From positions 92,646 to 156,645 of the forward strand of contig NZ_PHQQ01000009.1 of NCBI RefSeq assembly GCF_002909235.1: a stretch of DNA of 64,000 nt. Direction: 5' to 3'. This stretch comes from Arenibacter catalasegens. Lineage in GTDB: Bacteria; Bacteroidota; Bacteroidia; Flavobacteriales; Flavobacteriaceae. Each line of letters starts with the position of its first letter. Positions within the stretch are counted from its first letter, which is position 1. Below are positions 9,215 to 19,365 of this stretch, piece by piece. The translations under genes and the position numbers were made by a program. The notes below the pieces were generated by a model. The model had not been told where the DNA came from. It saw only the letters and a program-made list of their open reading frames with translations, and searched no databases.

Positions 9215-9478
9215 ATGGGTTTTTTAAAAACGATACTAATTGTACTCTTAGTATACTATTTGCTTAAAATATTGGCTAAATGGTTTGCTCCTAGAATGTT
9301 TAGATATGCTGCAAAGAAAACGGAGGAGCATTTTAAGGAAAAGTTTGAAGGTTTTGCCCAACAAAACAATCAAAATGAAGAACATATAGGCGATGTTATA
9401 GTTGATAAGAAAACCACCAAAAACAAGAACACCTCAAAAAATGTTGGAGAATATATAGATTTTGAGGAGATTGAATAA
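9215..9478 (+). CDS. DUF4834 family small membrane protein
   Basis: An 87-residue protein with one N-terminal membrane segment (about 3-20, FLKTILIVLLVYYLLKIL) followed by a charged cytoplasmic or periplasmic tail ending in GEYIDFEEIE, the conserved end of the DUF4834 family. The function of the family is unknown. It is the first gene of a forward operon: YfhO starts 20 bp after its stop, followed by a glycosyltransferase and a flippase with overlapping ends. The context suggests an accessory role in envelope glycan assembly; this is inference. Confidence 0.8.
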   Translation: MGFLKTILIVLLVYYLLKILAKWFAPRMFRYAAKKTEEHFKEKFEGFAQQNNQNEEHIGDVIVDKKTTKNKNTSKNVGEYIDFEEIE

Positions 9479-9497
9479 CTTTTTACCATAGCCAACC

Positions 9498-11933
9498 ATG
9501 AGAAACGGTCTAAGAGCCTTTTTTATCCATTTTTTTGCAACCGCATTTTTTATTATTGTCGCCCTCGCTTATTTCCATCCCGTATTACAAGGCAAGGTAA
9601 TAGAACAATCTGATATTGTTCAGTTTACAGGAATGGCCAAAGAACAAAACGATTTTCGAAAGAAAACCGGGGAAGAGCCTTATTGGACCAATAGTGCCTT
9701 TGGTGGTATGCCTACCTATCAATTAGGGGCATATTACCCACATGACTATGTTAAAAAATTGGATCGGATAATCCGTTTTTTACCAAGACCTGCAGATTAT
9801 CTCTTTATATATCTTATCGGTTTTTACATTTTACTCTGTTGTCTTAAGGTAGATTATAAATTAGCTGTTTTAGGTGCTCTGGCCTTTGGTTTCTCCACCT
9901 ATATGATAATTATTTTGGGGGTTGGGCATAATGCCAAGGCCCATGCAATAGGGTATATGCCCATGCTTTTGGGTGGAATTATTCTGGTTTTCAGAAAAAA
10001 ATACCTTTGGGGGTTTCTTCTTACGGCTATAGCCATGGCCTTGGAGGTGGGCGCCAACCATTATCAGATGACCTACTATTTTATGTTATTGGTACTTATA
10101 CTTGGAGGTGTTTATTTAGTAGATGCCATTAAGGAAAAGAAAGTGAAGCATTTTGGGGTGTCGGTCGGAATCTTAGTTTTAGCTGTGATAATTGGAATAG
10201 CCGCCAATGCTACTAGTCTATTGGCTACTAAAGAATATGCAGATTGGAGTACAAGGGGTTCATCCGAGCTTACGATAAATGCCAATGGAGAACCTCAAGA
10301 TAAAGGTTCCGGTCTGGATCGGGATTATATTACCCAATTTAGTTATGGTATTGCGGAGTCCTTAAATCTGTTTGTTCCTAGACTGTTTGGAGGTTCTGGG
10401 GGTGAAGATCTGGGAGCCGATTCCAAAACATATACTTTTTTAACGGAAAATGGAATTTCCAGGACCAAAGCTCTGGATTTCACAAGTACATTGCCTTTGT
10501 ATTGGGGAGACCAACCCATTGTTGCCGCTCCGGCCTATATTGGGGCAATTGTGTTTTTTCTCTTTGTGATGGGACTTTTTTTGGTAAAAGGAAAGATGAA
10601 ATGGTGGCTTCTGGGGGGTACAATTATGGCCTTGCTACTCTCTTGGGGCAAGAATTTTGGACTACTTACGGATGTCATGATCGACTATTTTCCGATGTAC
10701 AATAAGTTTAGGGCGGTATCATCAATTCAGGTTATTCTTGAACTATGTGTACCTGTTTTGGCCATCTTGGGTCTTGCACAACTTTTTGATAATAAGCTGG
10801 ACGCTTCTAAGAAACTAAAGGATTTAAAACTCACTTTTTTCATTACTATGGGAATCGGAATAGTACTTTTTTTAGTAAAAGGAATGTTCGATTTTGTAGG
10901 ACAAAGTGATGAAACTTACAGGCAGTATTACGGTGATGACATTGTTGCCTTAATTGTAGCAGATCGAAAGTCTGTTTATAATTCAGATATTTTACGGTCA
11001 TTGATCTATGTTGCTTTAGCAGCTCTAGTAATTTGGTTCTTTCTAAAAAATAAATTGAAACAGAATCTGGCGATTGTTATTTTGGGGGTTCTACTCTTGT
11101 TCGATTTGGTAGGTGTGGCCAAGCGTTACGTAAACGAAGATGATTTTGTAGCACAAAGGAGAATGCTGGAGCCCTTTCAAGAAACTGATATGGACAAGCA
11201 GATTGCCAAGGACACCTCTATTTTTAGGGTATACGACCCTTCCGAGATAGGTGGTGGAGGCCGTACGGCATATTTTCACCAGTCCATTTGGGGCTACCAC
11301 GCTGCTAAACCGTCTGGAATCCAAGACTTGTTCGACTTTCATATCTCAAAGAATAACGTTCGCGTTTTAAGTATGCTCAATGTGAAATATGTGGTGCAAC
11401 AAGACGAAGAAGGTAAAAATTATCCAGCAGTAAATCCTGATGCCAATGGCAATGCGTGGTTTATAAATGAATTGGTGCCGGTTTATAATGCCAATGATGA
11501 AATAATGGCGTTAAATTCTTTGGAAGTAAAGAACAAAGCCGTTTTTAATAAATCCAAATTTGCCGATTTGGAGGAGCTTAATTATATTACAGATTCTACA
11601 ACGACCATTAAGCTTACCGATTATAAACCCAATCATTTGATTTATAGTTCTAATAATGCCAAACCGGGCATAGCTGTATTTTCCGAAATGTATTATCCAC
11701 ATGGTTGGAATGCCTATATCGATGGGAAATTAAAGGAACATTTTGAGGTGAATTATGTGTTAAGGGCTTTGGAAATACCTGCTGGCCAACACAAAATTGA
11801 ATTTAAATTTGAGCCGACCCTTATTAAAATTGGGGGAAATATTACCATGGCCAGTTCTATACTGATGATACTTGTGTTATGTTTTGGAATTGGACATGCC
11901 TTTTGGAAATCTAGAGAAAAACCAACGGCTTAA
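9498..11933 (+). CDS. YfhO family multi-pass membrane protein
   Basis: 811 residues with about 12 membrane helices: one near 9-28, a cluster between about 95 and 240, more at about 345-510, and a last one near 780-800. The first periplasmic loop (about 30-95: QGKVIEQSDIVQFTG, TNSAFGGMPTYQLG) and overall plan match YfhO, a GT-C-like glycosyltransferase family that in Gram-positives glycosylates lipoteichoic acid or membrane proteins. The long soluble domain at about 540-770 precedes the last helix. Its stop codon shares one base with the next ATG (TAATG at 11931-11935), so translation is coupled to the GT4 gene. The family is certain; the acceptor is not known. Confidence 0.88.
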   Translation: MRNGLRAFFIHFFATAFFIIVALAYFHPVLQGKVIEQSDIVQFTGMAKEQNDFRKKTGEEPYWTNSAFGGMPTYQLGAYYPHDYVKKLDRIIRFLPRPADYLFIYLIGFYILLCCLKVDYKLAVLGALAFGFSTYMIIILGVGHNAKAHAIGYMPMLLGGIILVFRKKYLWGFLLTAIAMALEVGANHYQMTYYFMLLVLILGGVYLVDAIKEKKVKHFGVSVGILVLAVIIGIAANATSLLATKEYADWSTRGSSELTINANGEPQDKGSGLDRDYITQFSYGIAESLNLFVPRLFGGSGGEDLGADSKTYTFLTENGISRTKALDFTSTLPLYWGDQPIVAAPAYIGAIVFFLFVMGLFLVKGKMKWWLLGGTIMALLLSWGKNFGLLTDVMIDYFPMYNKFRAVSSIQVILELCVPVLAILGLAQLFDNKLDASKKLKDLKLTFFITMGIGIVLFLVKGMFDFVGQSDETYRQYYGDDIVALIVADRKSVYNSDILRSLIYVALAALVIWFFLKNKLKQNLAIVILGVLLLFDLVGVAKRYVNEDDFVAQRRMLEPFQETDMDKQIAKDTSIFRVYDPSEIGGGGRTAYFHQSIWGYHAAKPSGIQDLFDFHISKNNVRVLSMLNVKYVVQQDEEGKNYPAVNPDANGNAWFINELVPVYNANDEIMALNSLEVKNKAVFNKSKFADLEELNYITDSTTTIKLTDYKPNHLIYSSNNAKPGIAVFSEMYYPHGWNAYIDGKLKEHFEVNYVLRALEIPAGQHKIEFKFEPTLIKIGGNITMASSILMILVLCFGIGHAFWKSREKPTA

Positions 11934-13213
11934 TGCAGAGGGTCCTCATCATTACGTATTATTGGCCGCCTGCAGGTGGACCTGGAGTGCAGCGATGGTT
12001 GAAATTTGTGAAATACCTAAGGGATTTTAATATAGAGCCCATAGTTTATACCCCAGAAAACCCCAATTATCCTATTATAGATAACACTTTTTTGGAGGAA
12101 GTGCCAGAGGGCATTAAAGTTTACAAGAAGCCTATTCTTGAACCCTATGGATTTGCGCGAATATTTTCCAAGAATAAGACAAAAAAGATTAGCTCTGGTA
12201 TAATAGATCCCCATAACCAATCCGTTATGGAAAAATTGTTGTTATGGATTCGTGGCAATCTGTTTATTCCCGATGCAAGAAAGTTTTGGATAAAACCATC
12301 TGTTACTTTTTTGGCGACTATTATTGAACAAGAAGGTATTGGAACTGTTATAACCACAGGGCCACCCCATAGCATTCATCTTATTGGTCTTGAATTAAAA
12401 AAACGAAGCAAAGTGAGGTGGATTTCTGATTTTAGAGATCCTTGGACCTCTATTGGATATCATAATAAATTGAAACTTACGGTTTCCTCCCGAAAAAAAC
12501 ACAAGCGTTTAGAACAATTGGTATTAAATGAAGCCGATAAAATTATAGTTACCAGCGAAACTACAAAACAGGAGTTTTCAAATCTGACCAAAAAACCTAT
12601 AGAGGTAATAACTAATGGGTATGATACCGTAAATGAAGGTCCAGGGATATTGGACATAGATTTCACGGTTTCACATATTGGGTCTCTTCTAAGTGGTAGA
12701 AACCCCAAAAACCTTTGGAAGGCTATTTCTGAATTGATTCACGAAATTCCCGACTTTAAAAAGTACTTTAAGTTACAATTGGCGGGGGTTATAAGTTCGG
12801 ATGTCTTGGAAAGCATCTATTTTTTTGGGCTTCAACCTTATACCCAACTTCTAGGTTATGTTTCCCATGAAGAAGCGTTGCAGTATCAAAAAAAATCCCA
12901 AGTATTATTATTGATAGAGATAGACTCAGAAGAGACCCAAGGAATTATCCCAGGAAAAGTATTTGAATATATGGCTGCAAAAAGACCTATATTGGGCGTA
13001 GGCCCAACCAATTGGGAGGTAGGAAGCCTTATTTCAGAGTCTAATACCGGTAAAACTTATGACTACCAACAGGCTAATGAATTGAAGAGCACTTTGTTGG
13101 CGTGGTTTCAGGATTATAAGAAGGAACAATTGGTATTGTCTTCTGCAAAAATAGAGCATTACCACAGAAGGGAATTAACTAGGAAGTTGTCCAAGTACTT
13201 AGCATGGGAATAG
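11933..13213 (+). CDS. glycosyltransferase family 4
   Basis: A 426-residue GT-B-fold retaining glycosyltransferase that uses a nucleotide sugar. The N-terminal Rossmann half opens with VLIITYYWPPAGGPGVQRW (about 4-22) and contains TTGPPHSIHL (about 142-151) and WISDFRDPW (about 163-171). The C-terminal half has the donor-binding motif IIPGKVFEYMAAKRPILG (about 342-359) with the conserved acidic residue. No membrane segment, so it acts at the cytoplasmic face. It overlaps YfhO by 1 nt and the flippase by 10 nt, so the three are translationally coupled. Likely role: adding a sugar to a lipid-linked glycan; which sugar is not visible. Confidence 0.88.
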   Translation: MQRVLIITYYWPPAGGPGVQRWLKFVKYLRDFNIEPIVYTPENPNYPIIDNTFLEEVPEGIKVYKKPILEPYGFARIFSKNKTKKISSGIIDPHNQSVMEKLLLWIRGNLFIPDARKFWIKPSVTFLATIIEQEGIGTVITTGPPHSIHLIGLELKKRSKVRWISDFRDPWTSIGYHNKLKLTVSSRKKHKRLEQLVLNEADKIIVTSETTKQEFSNLTKKPIEVITNGYDTVNEGPGILDIDFTVSHIGSLLSGRNPKNLWKAISELIHEIPDFKKYFKLQLAGVISSDVLESIYFFGLQPYTQLLGYVSHEEALQYQKKSQVLLLIEIDSEETQGIIPGKVFEYMAAKRPILGVGPTNWEVGSLISESNTGKTYDYQQANELKSTLLAWFQDYKKEQLVLSSAKIEHYHRRELTRKLSKYLAWE

Positions 13214-14673
13214 TCTTAAAACAATCATTGAACAATACATTGATTACCTATGGTGGTTTTGCCATAGGGGCTTTGAATCTACTCTTTTTATATACACGAT
13301 TTTTGTCGGATGAATATTTTGGATTGGTCAATGTAATACTTTCGGCATCTTCTGTTTTGATGCCACTTTTGGCATTTGGGATTCCAAATACCATGATCAA
13401 ATATTATTCCGGTTTTCAAGAACTTAAAAGTAGAGATAGTTTTTTGACCTTAATGGTATTATTGCCACTTGTTCTTGTGATACCTATTGCAATGGTGTCC
13501 TATTTTGCCAATGAGGCTATCGGCGATTTTTTATCCAAGGAGAACCCTATAGTTAAAGGGTATGTTTGGCATATTTTTATTATTGGGATGGCGATGGCTT
13601 ATTTTGAGGTATTTTATGCCTGGGCCAAAGTTCAGATGAAGTCCGTTTTTGGGAATTTCATGAAAGAAGTTTTCAGTAGAATAGTGGTTACCATTTTACT
13701 TTTAATGGTGTATTGGAACTTTATTTCTGTATTAACCTTTCTAAATACATTGGTGGGGATGTATGTTCTCAGGACCCTGATAATGCAGCTATATGCCTTA
13801 AGATTACTGAATTTAAAGTTAGATTTTAAGCTTCCGGACAACACTCGTGAAATTATTAATTATAGCGCACTTATTATTTTAGGCGGATCGGCAGCAATTG
13901 TTTTACTGGAGGTAGATAAGGTAATGCTCAATCAATTTATTGAAATTAAAAATGTGGCCTACTACAGTGTGGCTGGTTATATTGCAACTGTTATAGCTGT
14001 TCCGTCAAGATCCATGCATAATATAACCTATCCTTTAACCGCTGAGATACTTCATAAAAAGGATTTAAAGGCACTAAAAATACTATATCAAAAGAGTTCC
14101 CTGACTTTATTTATAGTATCTGGGCTCATATTTATTTTGATTGTTTTAAACCTAAATGATCTTTATAATTTATTGCCCAATTCTTATCGCGGTGGATATG
14201 TTATTGTTTTCATCATCGGCATTGCCAAGGTATATGATGCCTTATTGGGCAATAACAATGCTATAATGTATAATTCAGATTATTATAGGTCACTGCTTCT
14301 AATGGGGGTTATATTAGCCATTTTAGCCATATTGTTGAACCTGTGGCTTATTCCAAAATATGGTTTGGATGGAGCAGCAATAGCTAGCTTTATGGCCTTT
14401 TTTATTTACAATACCATAAAACTGGTTTTTGTAAAAATGAAATTTGGTATTCAACCCATTACCAAGGAAACTTTTAAGGTTGTATTTTTACTCTTGATCT
14501 TATCTGCCATATTCTACTTTATATCATTTCCTTTTCATCCTGTTGTTAATATTGCTCTTAAGAGTATATTGATTATCCTCTGTTATGTCCTTATTTTATA
14601 TAAATTTAGAATATCGGAAGATGTCTATGGAGCAATTTCATTTTATTTAGGTAAGTTGGGGAAGAAGAAATAA
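13204..14673 (+). CDS. oligosaccharide flippase (Wzx/MATE-like polysaccharide export)
   Basis: A 489-residue integral membrane protein with about 14 hydrophobic helices over its whole length, beginning LKQSLNNTLITYGGFAIGALNLLFL, a typical start for polysaccharide-biosynthesis/MurJ-like flippases. A charged loop near 205-215 precedes the C-terminal half (about 355-470), which matches the polysaccharide biosynthesis C-terminal domain. It would flip lipid-linked glycan across the inner membrane. It is the last gene of the DUF4834-YfhO-GT4 operon and starts 10 nt inside the GT4 gene. Confidence 0.85.
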   Translation: MGIVLKQSLNNTLITYGGFAIGALNLLFLYTRFLSDEYFGLVNVILSASSVLMPLLAFGIPNTMIKYYSGFQELKSRDSFLTLMVLLPLVLVIPIAMVSYFANEAIGDFLSKENPIVKGYVWHIFIIGMAMAYFEVFYAWAKVQMKSVFGNFMKEVFSRIVVTILLLMVYWNFISVLTFLNTLVGMYVLRTLIMQLYALRLLNLKLDFKLPDNTREIINYSALIILGGSAAIVLLEVDKVMLNQFIEIKNVAYYSVAGYIATVIAVPSRSMHNITYPLTAEILHKKDLKALKILYQKSSLTLFIVSGLIFILIVLNLNDLYNLLPNSYRGGYVIVFIIGIAKVYDALLGNNNAIMYNSDYYRSLLLMGVILAILAILLNLWLIPKYGLDGAAIASFMAFFIYNTIKLVFVKMKFGIQPITKETFKVVFLLLILSAIFYFISFPFHPVVNIALKSILIILCYVLILYKFRISEDVYGAISFYLGKLGKKK

Positions 14674-14685
14674 GACAAAGTAAAA

Positions 14686-14712
14686 CCCCGCAGGAACGAA
14701 TTCGCTACGGGG
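14686..14712 (-). terminator. intrinsic terminator of the repeat-rich secreted protein gene
   Basis: An 8-bp stem (CCCCGTAG with CTGCGGGG on the minus strand, one G-U pair) and an 11-nt loop, followed on the minus strand by TTTTAC. The plus side has no T-run, so the flippase operon probably relies on something else or reads through. Confidence 0.65.
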
Positions 14713-14742
14713 CTAAACAACTAACCAACCTAAAAACTATTT

Positions 14743-16122
14743 TTAATTACTTCTAGAACTTCTTCCTCTCGAGGAAGTTGTTGACGTTTTTCTTGCACTA
14801 CTGGAAGAAGACTTTGCCACAGACCTTTTCGCAGTACTTTTCGACTGTACATTTGGTCGTTTTACGGACGTATTCCTTACGGATGAACCGCTATTACTTC
14901 TACTGGAAGAACTGCTTCTAACAGAAGTATTTCTTGGGCTTCTACTAACCTCCTTTTTTACCGTTGTTCTGGTATTTCCGGAAGGTCTGGAAACAACAGC
15001 TTTGCTTCTTGTTATAGAACTACCATTTCCATTATTACTTCTTGTAGTCGTTGTTCTACTTACTGTTCTTTGACCATTGCCCTTATCATTAGAGCGAATT
15101 GAAGAACTTCTGGAAACGGATTTGTTATTTCTAGAGCTAGGAGAATTACTCCTAACCGTGGTGCTTCTCTTTACTGTATTATTTCCATTGTTATTACTGC
15201 GTTGAGCAGTGGATCTTGAAACATTATTATTTCGACCTACAACATTGTTACTTCTGGACGTTGTACTTCTTGAAACATTATTGTTCTTTCTATATCCATC
15301 ATTGTTGTTTCTGGACGTTGTACTTCTTGAAACATTGTTGTTCTTTCTATAACCATTGTCTCTACTTGCTACAGACCTATTTGACCTAAGGTTGCTTTGA
15401 CTTCTATATCCATGGTCCCTCACGGCAACTCTTTTATCATTTCGGTAAACTGAGCTTCTATTGTTATGATGCCCTTTATCGTACTTATAATGGTGACCTA
15501 CCTTAGCATATGCTTTTCGGTAGTTTTTATGATAGGGCCTATAGTATGAGTATCTAACAGGTTCGTAATACCTTCTGTAAGGGCTGCCAAATACAAAGCC
15601 AAAACCTAAGGCCGGTCTTACAAAATAGCTGTGGAAAGGACTATATACGTAATGCCTGTTGTAAACATTTATATATCCACTTTGATGGCTAAAATGACCA
15701 TTATGGTTATAATACACATATAAACCACCAACCCTGGATACTCTTCCTCTGTTATAGTTGATATTTACTTCCCCTATTTGACTTACCCTTCCGTAGTAGT
15801 CATAATATACAGGAACATTCTCAACCTGAATAACTGCACCGTAATCGTCATACTGTACATAGGGGTTATAATCATAACCTGAATTAAAAGTTATATTAGC
15901 ATTTCGAAAATTTACATTGGCATTCACACCACCTCCATTGTCAATATAAAAATCGAACTCACCATCTGGGTAAACTGAAAATGTTATGCCATTTTCAACA
16001 AAAATAAATGAGTTATCATTTCTATAAGTATTGCTTGTGGCAACCTTATCTTCCAATGAAGCGGCCATGGTACCTGTAGTACCTAATATAAGCGCTGTAA
16101 AAAGGAGTATTAAATTTCTCAT
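14743..16122 (-). CDS. secreted low-complexity Ser/Arg/Asn-rich protein
   Basis: 459 residues from the ATG at 16120-16122, which gives a clean signal peptide (MRNLILLFTALILGTTGTMA); an ATG nine codons upstream (16149) is possible but puts charged residues before it. Residues about 20-165 form a tyrosine/asparagine-rich domain with paired YYDYYGRVSQIG and NYNRGRVSRVG type repeats, probably beta-structured. Residues about 190-459 are strongly basic and of low complexity. Within this tail GYRKNNNVSRSTTSR occurs twice in a 19-residue tandem repeat, and NNNVSRST a third time. It is expected in the periplasm or outside the cell; function unknown. Monocistronic, ending at terminator 14686-14712. Confidence 0.7.
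   Translation of the reverse strand: MRNLILLFTALILGTTGTMAASLEDKVATSNTYRNDNSFIFVENGITFSVYPDGEFDFYIDNGGGVNANVNFRNANITFNSGYDYNPYVQYDDYGAVIQVENVPVYYDYYGRVSQIGEVNINYNRGRVSRVGGLYVYYNHNGHFSHQSGYINVYNRHYVYSPFHSYFVRPALGFGFVFGSPYRRYYEPVRYSYYRPYHKNYRKAYAKVGHHYKYDKGHHNNRSSVYRNDKRVAVRDHGYRSQSNLRSNRSVASRDNGYRKNNNVSRSTTSRNNNDGYRKNNNVSRSTTSRSNNVVGRNNNVSRSTAQRSNNNGNNTVKRSTTVRSNSPSSRNNKSVSRSSSIRSNDKGNGQRTVSRTTTTRSNNGNGSSITRSKAVVSRPSGNTRTTVKKEVSRSPRNTSVRSSSSSRSNSGSSVRNTSVKRPNVQSKSTAKRSVAKSSSSSARKTSTTSSRGRSSRSN
15252..15365 (-). repeat. 57-bp tandem repeat inside the secreted protein gene
   Basis: Two near-identical copies with a 57-bp period begin at 15252 and 15309 and encode a 19-residue unit containing GYRKNNNVSRST. 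The copies differ at only a few bases over the first 48 bp, which points to recent slippage or unequal exchange. The reading frame is preserved. Confidence 0.8.
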
Positions 16123-16338
16123 GATATAAGGTTTTAAATTAGAATGCAACTATTTACATTCAGTTAGTATATACCAAACAACATGCCAAAAATTACCAAA
16201 TAACTATAAATATCTCATTACAAGGTACTTATGATTTAAAATTCATAGCCAACTTGGAGAGCGGTTTTTATTATAGTGTTTAAAACAGATGGTAATTAGT
16301 ATTTAACCATTTCTAAAAGCCAAGTACGATTACGGTTA

Positions 16339-19122
16339 TTAGTGCGGTAATTTTTCTTTTAAATACTTGGCTGTAAAGGAAGTTTTGTTTTTTGCAACTA
16401 CTTCAGGCGTACCCTGTACCAAAAGTTGGCCTCCTTTATTTCCACCTTCCAGACCTAGGTCTATAATGTAATCGGCACACTTGATCAAGTCTATATTATG
16501 TTCTACTACAATTATAGAATGCCCTTTGGCAATTAGCGCGTCGAATGATTTGAGTAATTTCTTTATATCGTGAAAATGCAGACCTGTAGTAGGTTCGTCA
16601 AAAATAAATAGGGCTTTGTCCTTTGTATTTCCTTTTACTAAAAATGAAGCTAATTTTATACGCTGGGCTTCTCCTCCAGAAAGGGTAGAGGAGGATTGTC
16701 CCAAAGTTACATACCCTAGGCCTACATCCTGGAGTGGCTTTAGTTTTGTTACTATTTTAGATTGATTGTTTTTTTCAAAGAAGGCGACTGCATCATCAAT
16801 GGTCATGTTGAGGACGTTGTCTATATTGGCATCTTCAAATTTTACCTCCAAGACTTCTTTTTTAAATCTTTTGCCTTGGCAGGTTTCACATTCCAAATGT
16901 ACATCGGCCATAAACTGCATTTCTACAGTAATCTCACCCTCCCCCTTACATTTTTCACACCTTCCCCCATCTACATTAAAGGAAAAGTGTTTAGCCTGGT
17001 ACCCTCTTAATTTGCTTAATTTTTGACCGGCAAAAAGATTGCGGATATCGTCATAGGCCTTTATATAGGTTACGGGGTTTGATCTGGAGGATCGTCCTAT
17101 GGGGTTCTGATCCACGTATTCTACATGCTTAAGGGATTCAAACTTCCCTTCCATGGAACTAAACTGTCCTGCTTTTTCGCCATAGCCACCCAGTTCCTTT
17201 AGAATTATAGGATAAAGTAGTTTTTTTACGAGTGTACTTTTACCACTGCCCGATACCCCGGTGATTACGGTTAATATATTTAAGGGAAAGGTGACATCTA
17301 TATTTTTTAGGTTGTTTTCACGTGCTCCCTTAATTTCAATGTAATTTTTAAAAGGCCTTCTGGTTTTGGGAACGGCAATTTCCATACTGCCATTTAGGTA
17401 TGCCGCTGTAAGGGAATTGGATTTAAGTATTTCATCCATGGTGCCATGGGCAACCACCTCACCACCATGTGTGCCAGCTTCTGGACCAATATCTATAACC
17501 TCGTCCGCAGCCTTCATTATATCCTCATCATGTTCTACTACAATTACTGTATTCCCTAAATCACGCAGCGATTTCAAAACTGTAATTAGGTTTTCGGTAT
17601 CTTTTGGGTGTAGTCCTATACTAGGTTCGTCCAGAATATACATGGAACCTACCAAACTACTCCCTAATGAGGTAGCCAGATTAATCCGTTGACTTTCCCC
17701 ACCAGATAAAGAATTGGATTTTCTATTTAATGTTAAATAACTAAGTCCTACATTAAATAGAAATCCCAATCTACTTTCTATTTCCTTAAGTAGGCGGTCA
17801 ACAATTTTCTGCTCATTGGAAGTTAGTTTAATTTCTTTGAAAAAGGTGATAAGGTCTTCTATGGGCAATTCTACAAGATCGGAAATAGATTTTCCAGAGA
17901 CTTTAATATAGTCGGTCTCTTTTCGTAAACGTTTTCCTTTGCAGGTACTACATTTAGTTTTACCGCGATAACGGGAAAGCATGACCCTGTTCTGTATTTT
18001 GTAACTCTTTTCTTCCAGGCCCTCAAAGAATTTATGGATACCGTTAAAATAGCTGTTCCCTTCCCAAACCAGTTGTTTATGTTCTTCGGATAGTTGAAAC
18101 CATGGTTTATGGATAGGAAAATCGAATTTGTACGCCACATTTACCAATTCATCCCTGTATCTGCCCATACTTTCTCCCCGCCATGGAAAAATGGCATTTT
18201 CATAAACCGAAAGCGAAGTATTGGGTATCACCAAGTCTTCATCTATTCCAATAACGTCCCCATAGCCCTCACATTTAGGGCAGGCACCATATGGATTGTT
18301 AAAACTGAATAAATGTACATTAGGTTCTAGGAATTGAATTCCGTCCATCTCGAACTTATTGCTAAAATGGGTGTTTATTCCTGTTGCAAGTTCCTGCACT
18401 ATGCATTCGCCTTTCCCTTCAAAAAAAGCAGTATCAATAGCATTGCCCAATCTATTAAAGAAATCGTCATCATTTTTAAAGACAATTCGATCTACCACCA
18501 GCTGGAATTCCCTACCTACTTCTTTTAAATCCTCATCTATCCTTGTTACCACCCCATTGTGCAGTATTCTAGCAAACCCTTGCTTAGAAAGCAATTGGAG
18601 CGATTTATCAGGATCTCTATCTTCACTAATGCTAATAGGGGCAAGTAAAAGCATTTTTGTACCTTCCTCAAAAGTCTTTATATGTTCCACGACGTCCGAT
18701 ACGGTATGTTTTTTTACCTCTTTACCGGATAATGGGGAAACAGTTCGGCCAATGCGAGCAAACATTAATTTTAAATAGTCATATATCTCTGTTGAAGTGC
18801 CAACGGTGGATCTGGGGTTGGTAGAATTTACTTTTTGTTCAATAGCAATGGCCGGAGCTATACCTTTAATATAATCTACCTTGGGTTTATCCAATTTTCC
18901 TAAAAACTGTCTTGCGTATGAGGATAAGCTTTCTACATATCTTCTTTGCCCTTCAGCGTAAAGGGTATCGAAAGCTAAACTGGATTTTCCGGAACCGGAC
19001 AATCCAGTAATGACTACTAGCTTATTGCGTGGTATTACAACATCTATATTCTTTAGATTATGGAGCTTTGCTCCCTTAATTATTATATTATGCTTTGGAT
19101 TAACATCTGTAATAGTGGTCAT
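16339..19122 (-). CDS. uvrA: excinuclease ABC subunit A
   Basis: The DNA-damage recognition ATPase of UvrABC nucleotide excision repair, 927 residues. It has two ABC ATPase modules: Walker A motifs [11 protein letters not shown] (about 40-50) and [11 protein letters not shown] (about 627-637). Signature motifs are LSGGESQRI (about 475) and [12 protein letters not shown] (about 814). Zinc-binding CxxC pairs lie in [18 protein letters not shown] and [18 protein letters not shown], with the last pair near 725-755. The start fits [27 protein letters not shown] -7 element TATCTTTG (minus strand, 19147-19140) lies 18 bp upstream of the ATG. The window shows no LexA-like box that I can identify. Single gene. 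Confidence 0.97.
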   Translation of the reverse strand: MTTITDVNPKHNIIIKGAKLHNLKNIDVVIPRNKLVVITGLSGSGKSSLAFDTLYAEGQRRYVESLSSYARQFLGKLDKPKVDYIKGIAPAIAIEQKVNSTNPRSTVGTSTEIYDYLKLMFARIGRTVSPLSGKEVKKHTVSDVVEHIKTFEEGTKMLLLAPISISEDRDPDKSLQLLSKQGFARILHNGVVTRIDEDLKEVGREFQLVVDRIVFKNDDDFFNRLGNAIDTAFFEGKGECIVQELATGINTHFSNKFEMDGIQFLEPNVHLFSFNNPYGACPKCEGYGDVIGIDEDLVIPNTSLSVYENAIFPWRGESMGRYRDELVNVAYKFDFPIHKPWFQLSEEHKQLVWEGNSYFNGIHKFFEGLEEKSYKIQNRVMLSRYRGKTKCSTCKGKRLRKETDYIKVSGKSISDLVELPIEDLITFFKEIKLTSNEQKIVDRLLKEIESRLGFLFNVGLSYLTLNRKSNSLSGGESQRINLATSLGSSLVGSMYILDEPSIGLHPKDTENLITVLKSLRDLGNTVIVVEHDEDIMKAADEVIDIGPEAGTHGGEVVAHGTMDEILKSNSLTAAYLNGSMEIAVPKTRRPFKNYIEIKGARENNLKNIDVTFPLNILTVITGVSGSGKSTLVKKLLYPIILKELGGYGEKAGQFSSMEGKFESLKHVEYVDQNPIGRSSRSNPVTYIKAYDDIRNLFAGQKLSKLRGYQAKHFSFNVDGGRCEKCKGEGEITVEMQFMADVHLECETCQGKRFKKEVLEVKFEDANIDNVLNMTIDDAVAFFEKNNQSKIVTKLKPLQDVGLGYVTLGQSSSTLSGGEAQRIKLASFLVKGNTKDKALFIFDEPTTGLHFHDIKKLLKSFDALIAKGHSIIVVEHNIDLIKCADYIIDLGLEGGNKGGQLLVQGTPEVVAKNKTSFTAKYLKEKLPH

Positions 19123-19139
19123 GCTCGTATTTAAGTTGG

Positions 19140-19147
19140 CAAAGATA
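19140..19147 (-). promoter_or_regulatory. candidate -7 promoter element of uvrA
   Basis: TATCTTTG on the minus strand matches TAnnTTTG and would give a start site about 10 nt before the uvrA ATG. No good -33 element was seen at the right distance. Confidence 0.45.
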
Positions 19148-19216
19148 CGATATGTGATTTTTATTAGCTAGTAGGCTTTGTCTTACAGTTAAATATTATT
19201 CATTGAAGGAAAGTTC

Positions 19217-19246
19217 TTTGAATCGATTTAATTTTTTCTATATTTG
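19217..19246 (+). promoter_or_regulatory. promoter of sigma-factor copy 1
   Basis: TTTG at 19217-19220 and TATATTTG at 19239-19246 match the -33 and -7 elements with an 18-bp spacer. This would produce a 5' leader of about 113 nt before the ATG at 19366, which contains the long inverted repeat 19279-19365. Confidence 0.6.
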
Positions 19247-19278
19247 ATGCAGAATAAACCCTAAATAGCCTATACGTA

Positions 19279-19365
19279 ACAAATTACTTTTTAAAATCTT
19301 ATTTGCTCTAGTGCACTTGTAACAGAAAACAGGTATAGCATTTTAGCCTTAAAAAAGTAATTTGT
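19279..19365 (+). promoter_or_regulatory. leader stem-loop ending at the start codon of sigma copy 1
   Basis: ACAAATTACTTTTT at 19279-19292 is perfectly complementary to AAAAAGTAATTTGT at 19352-19365, which abuts the ATG at 19366. In RNA these 14-bp arms would close a 59-nt loop and pair the whole ribosome-landing region. Whether it acts as a translational switch or as a DNA site is inference. Confidence 0.45.
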
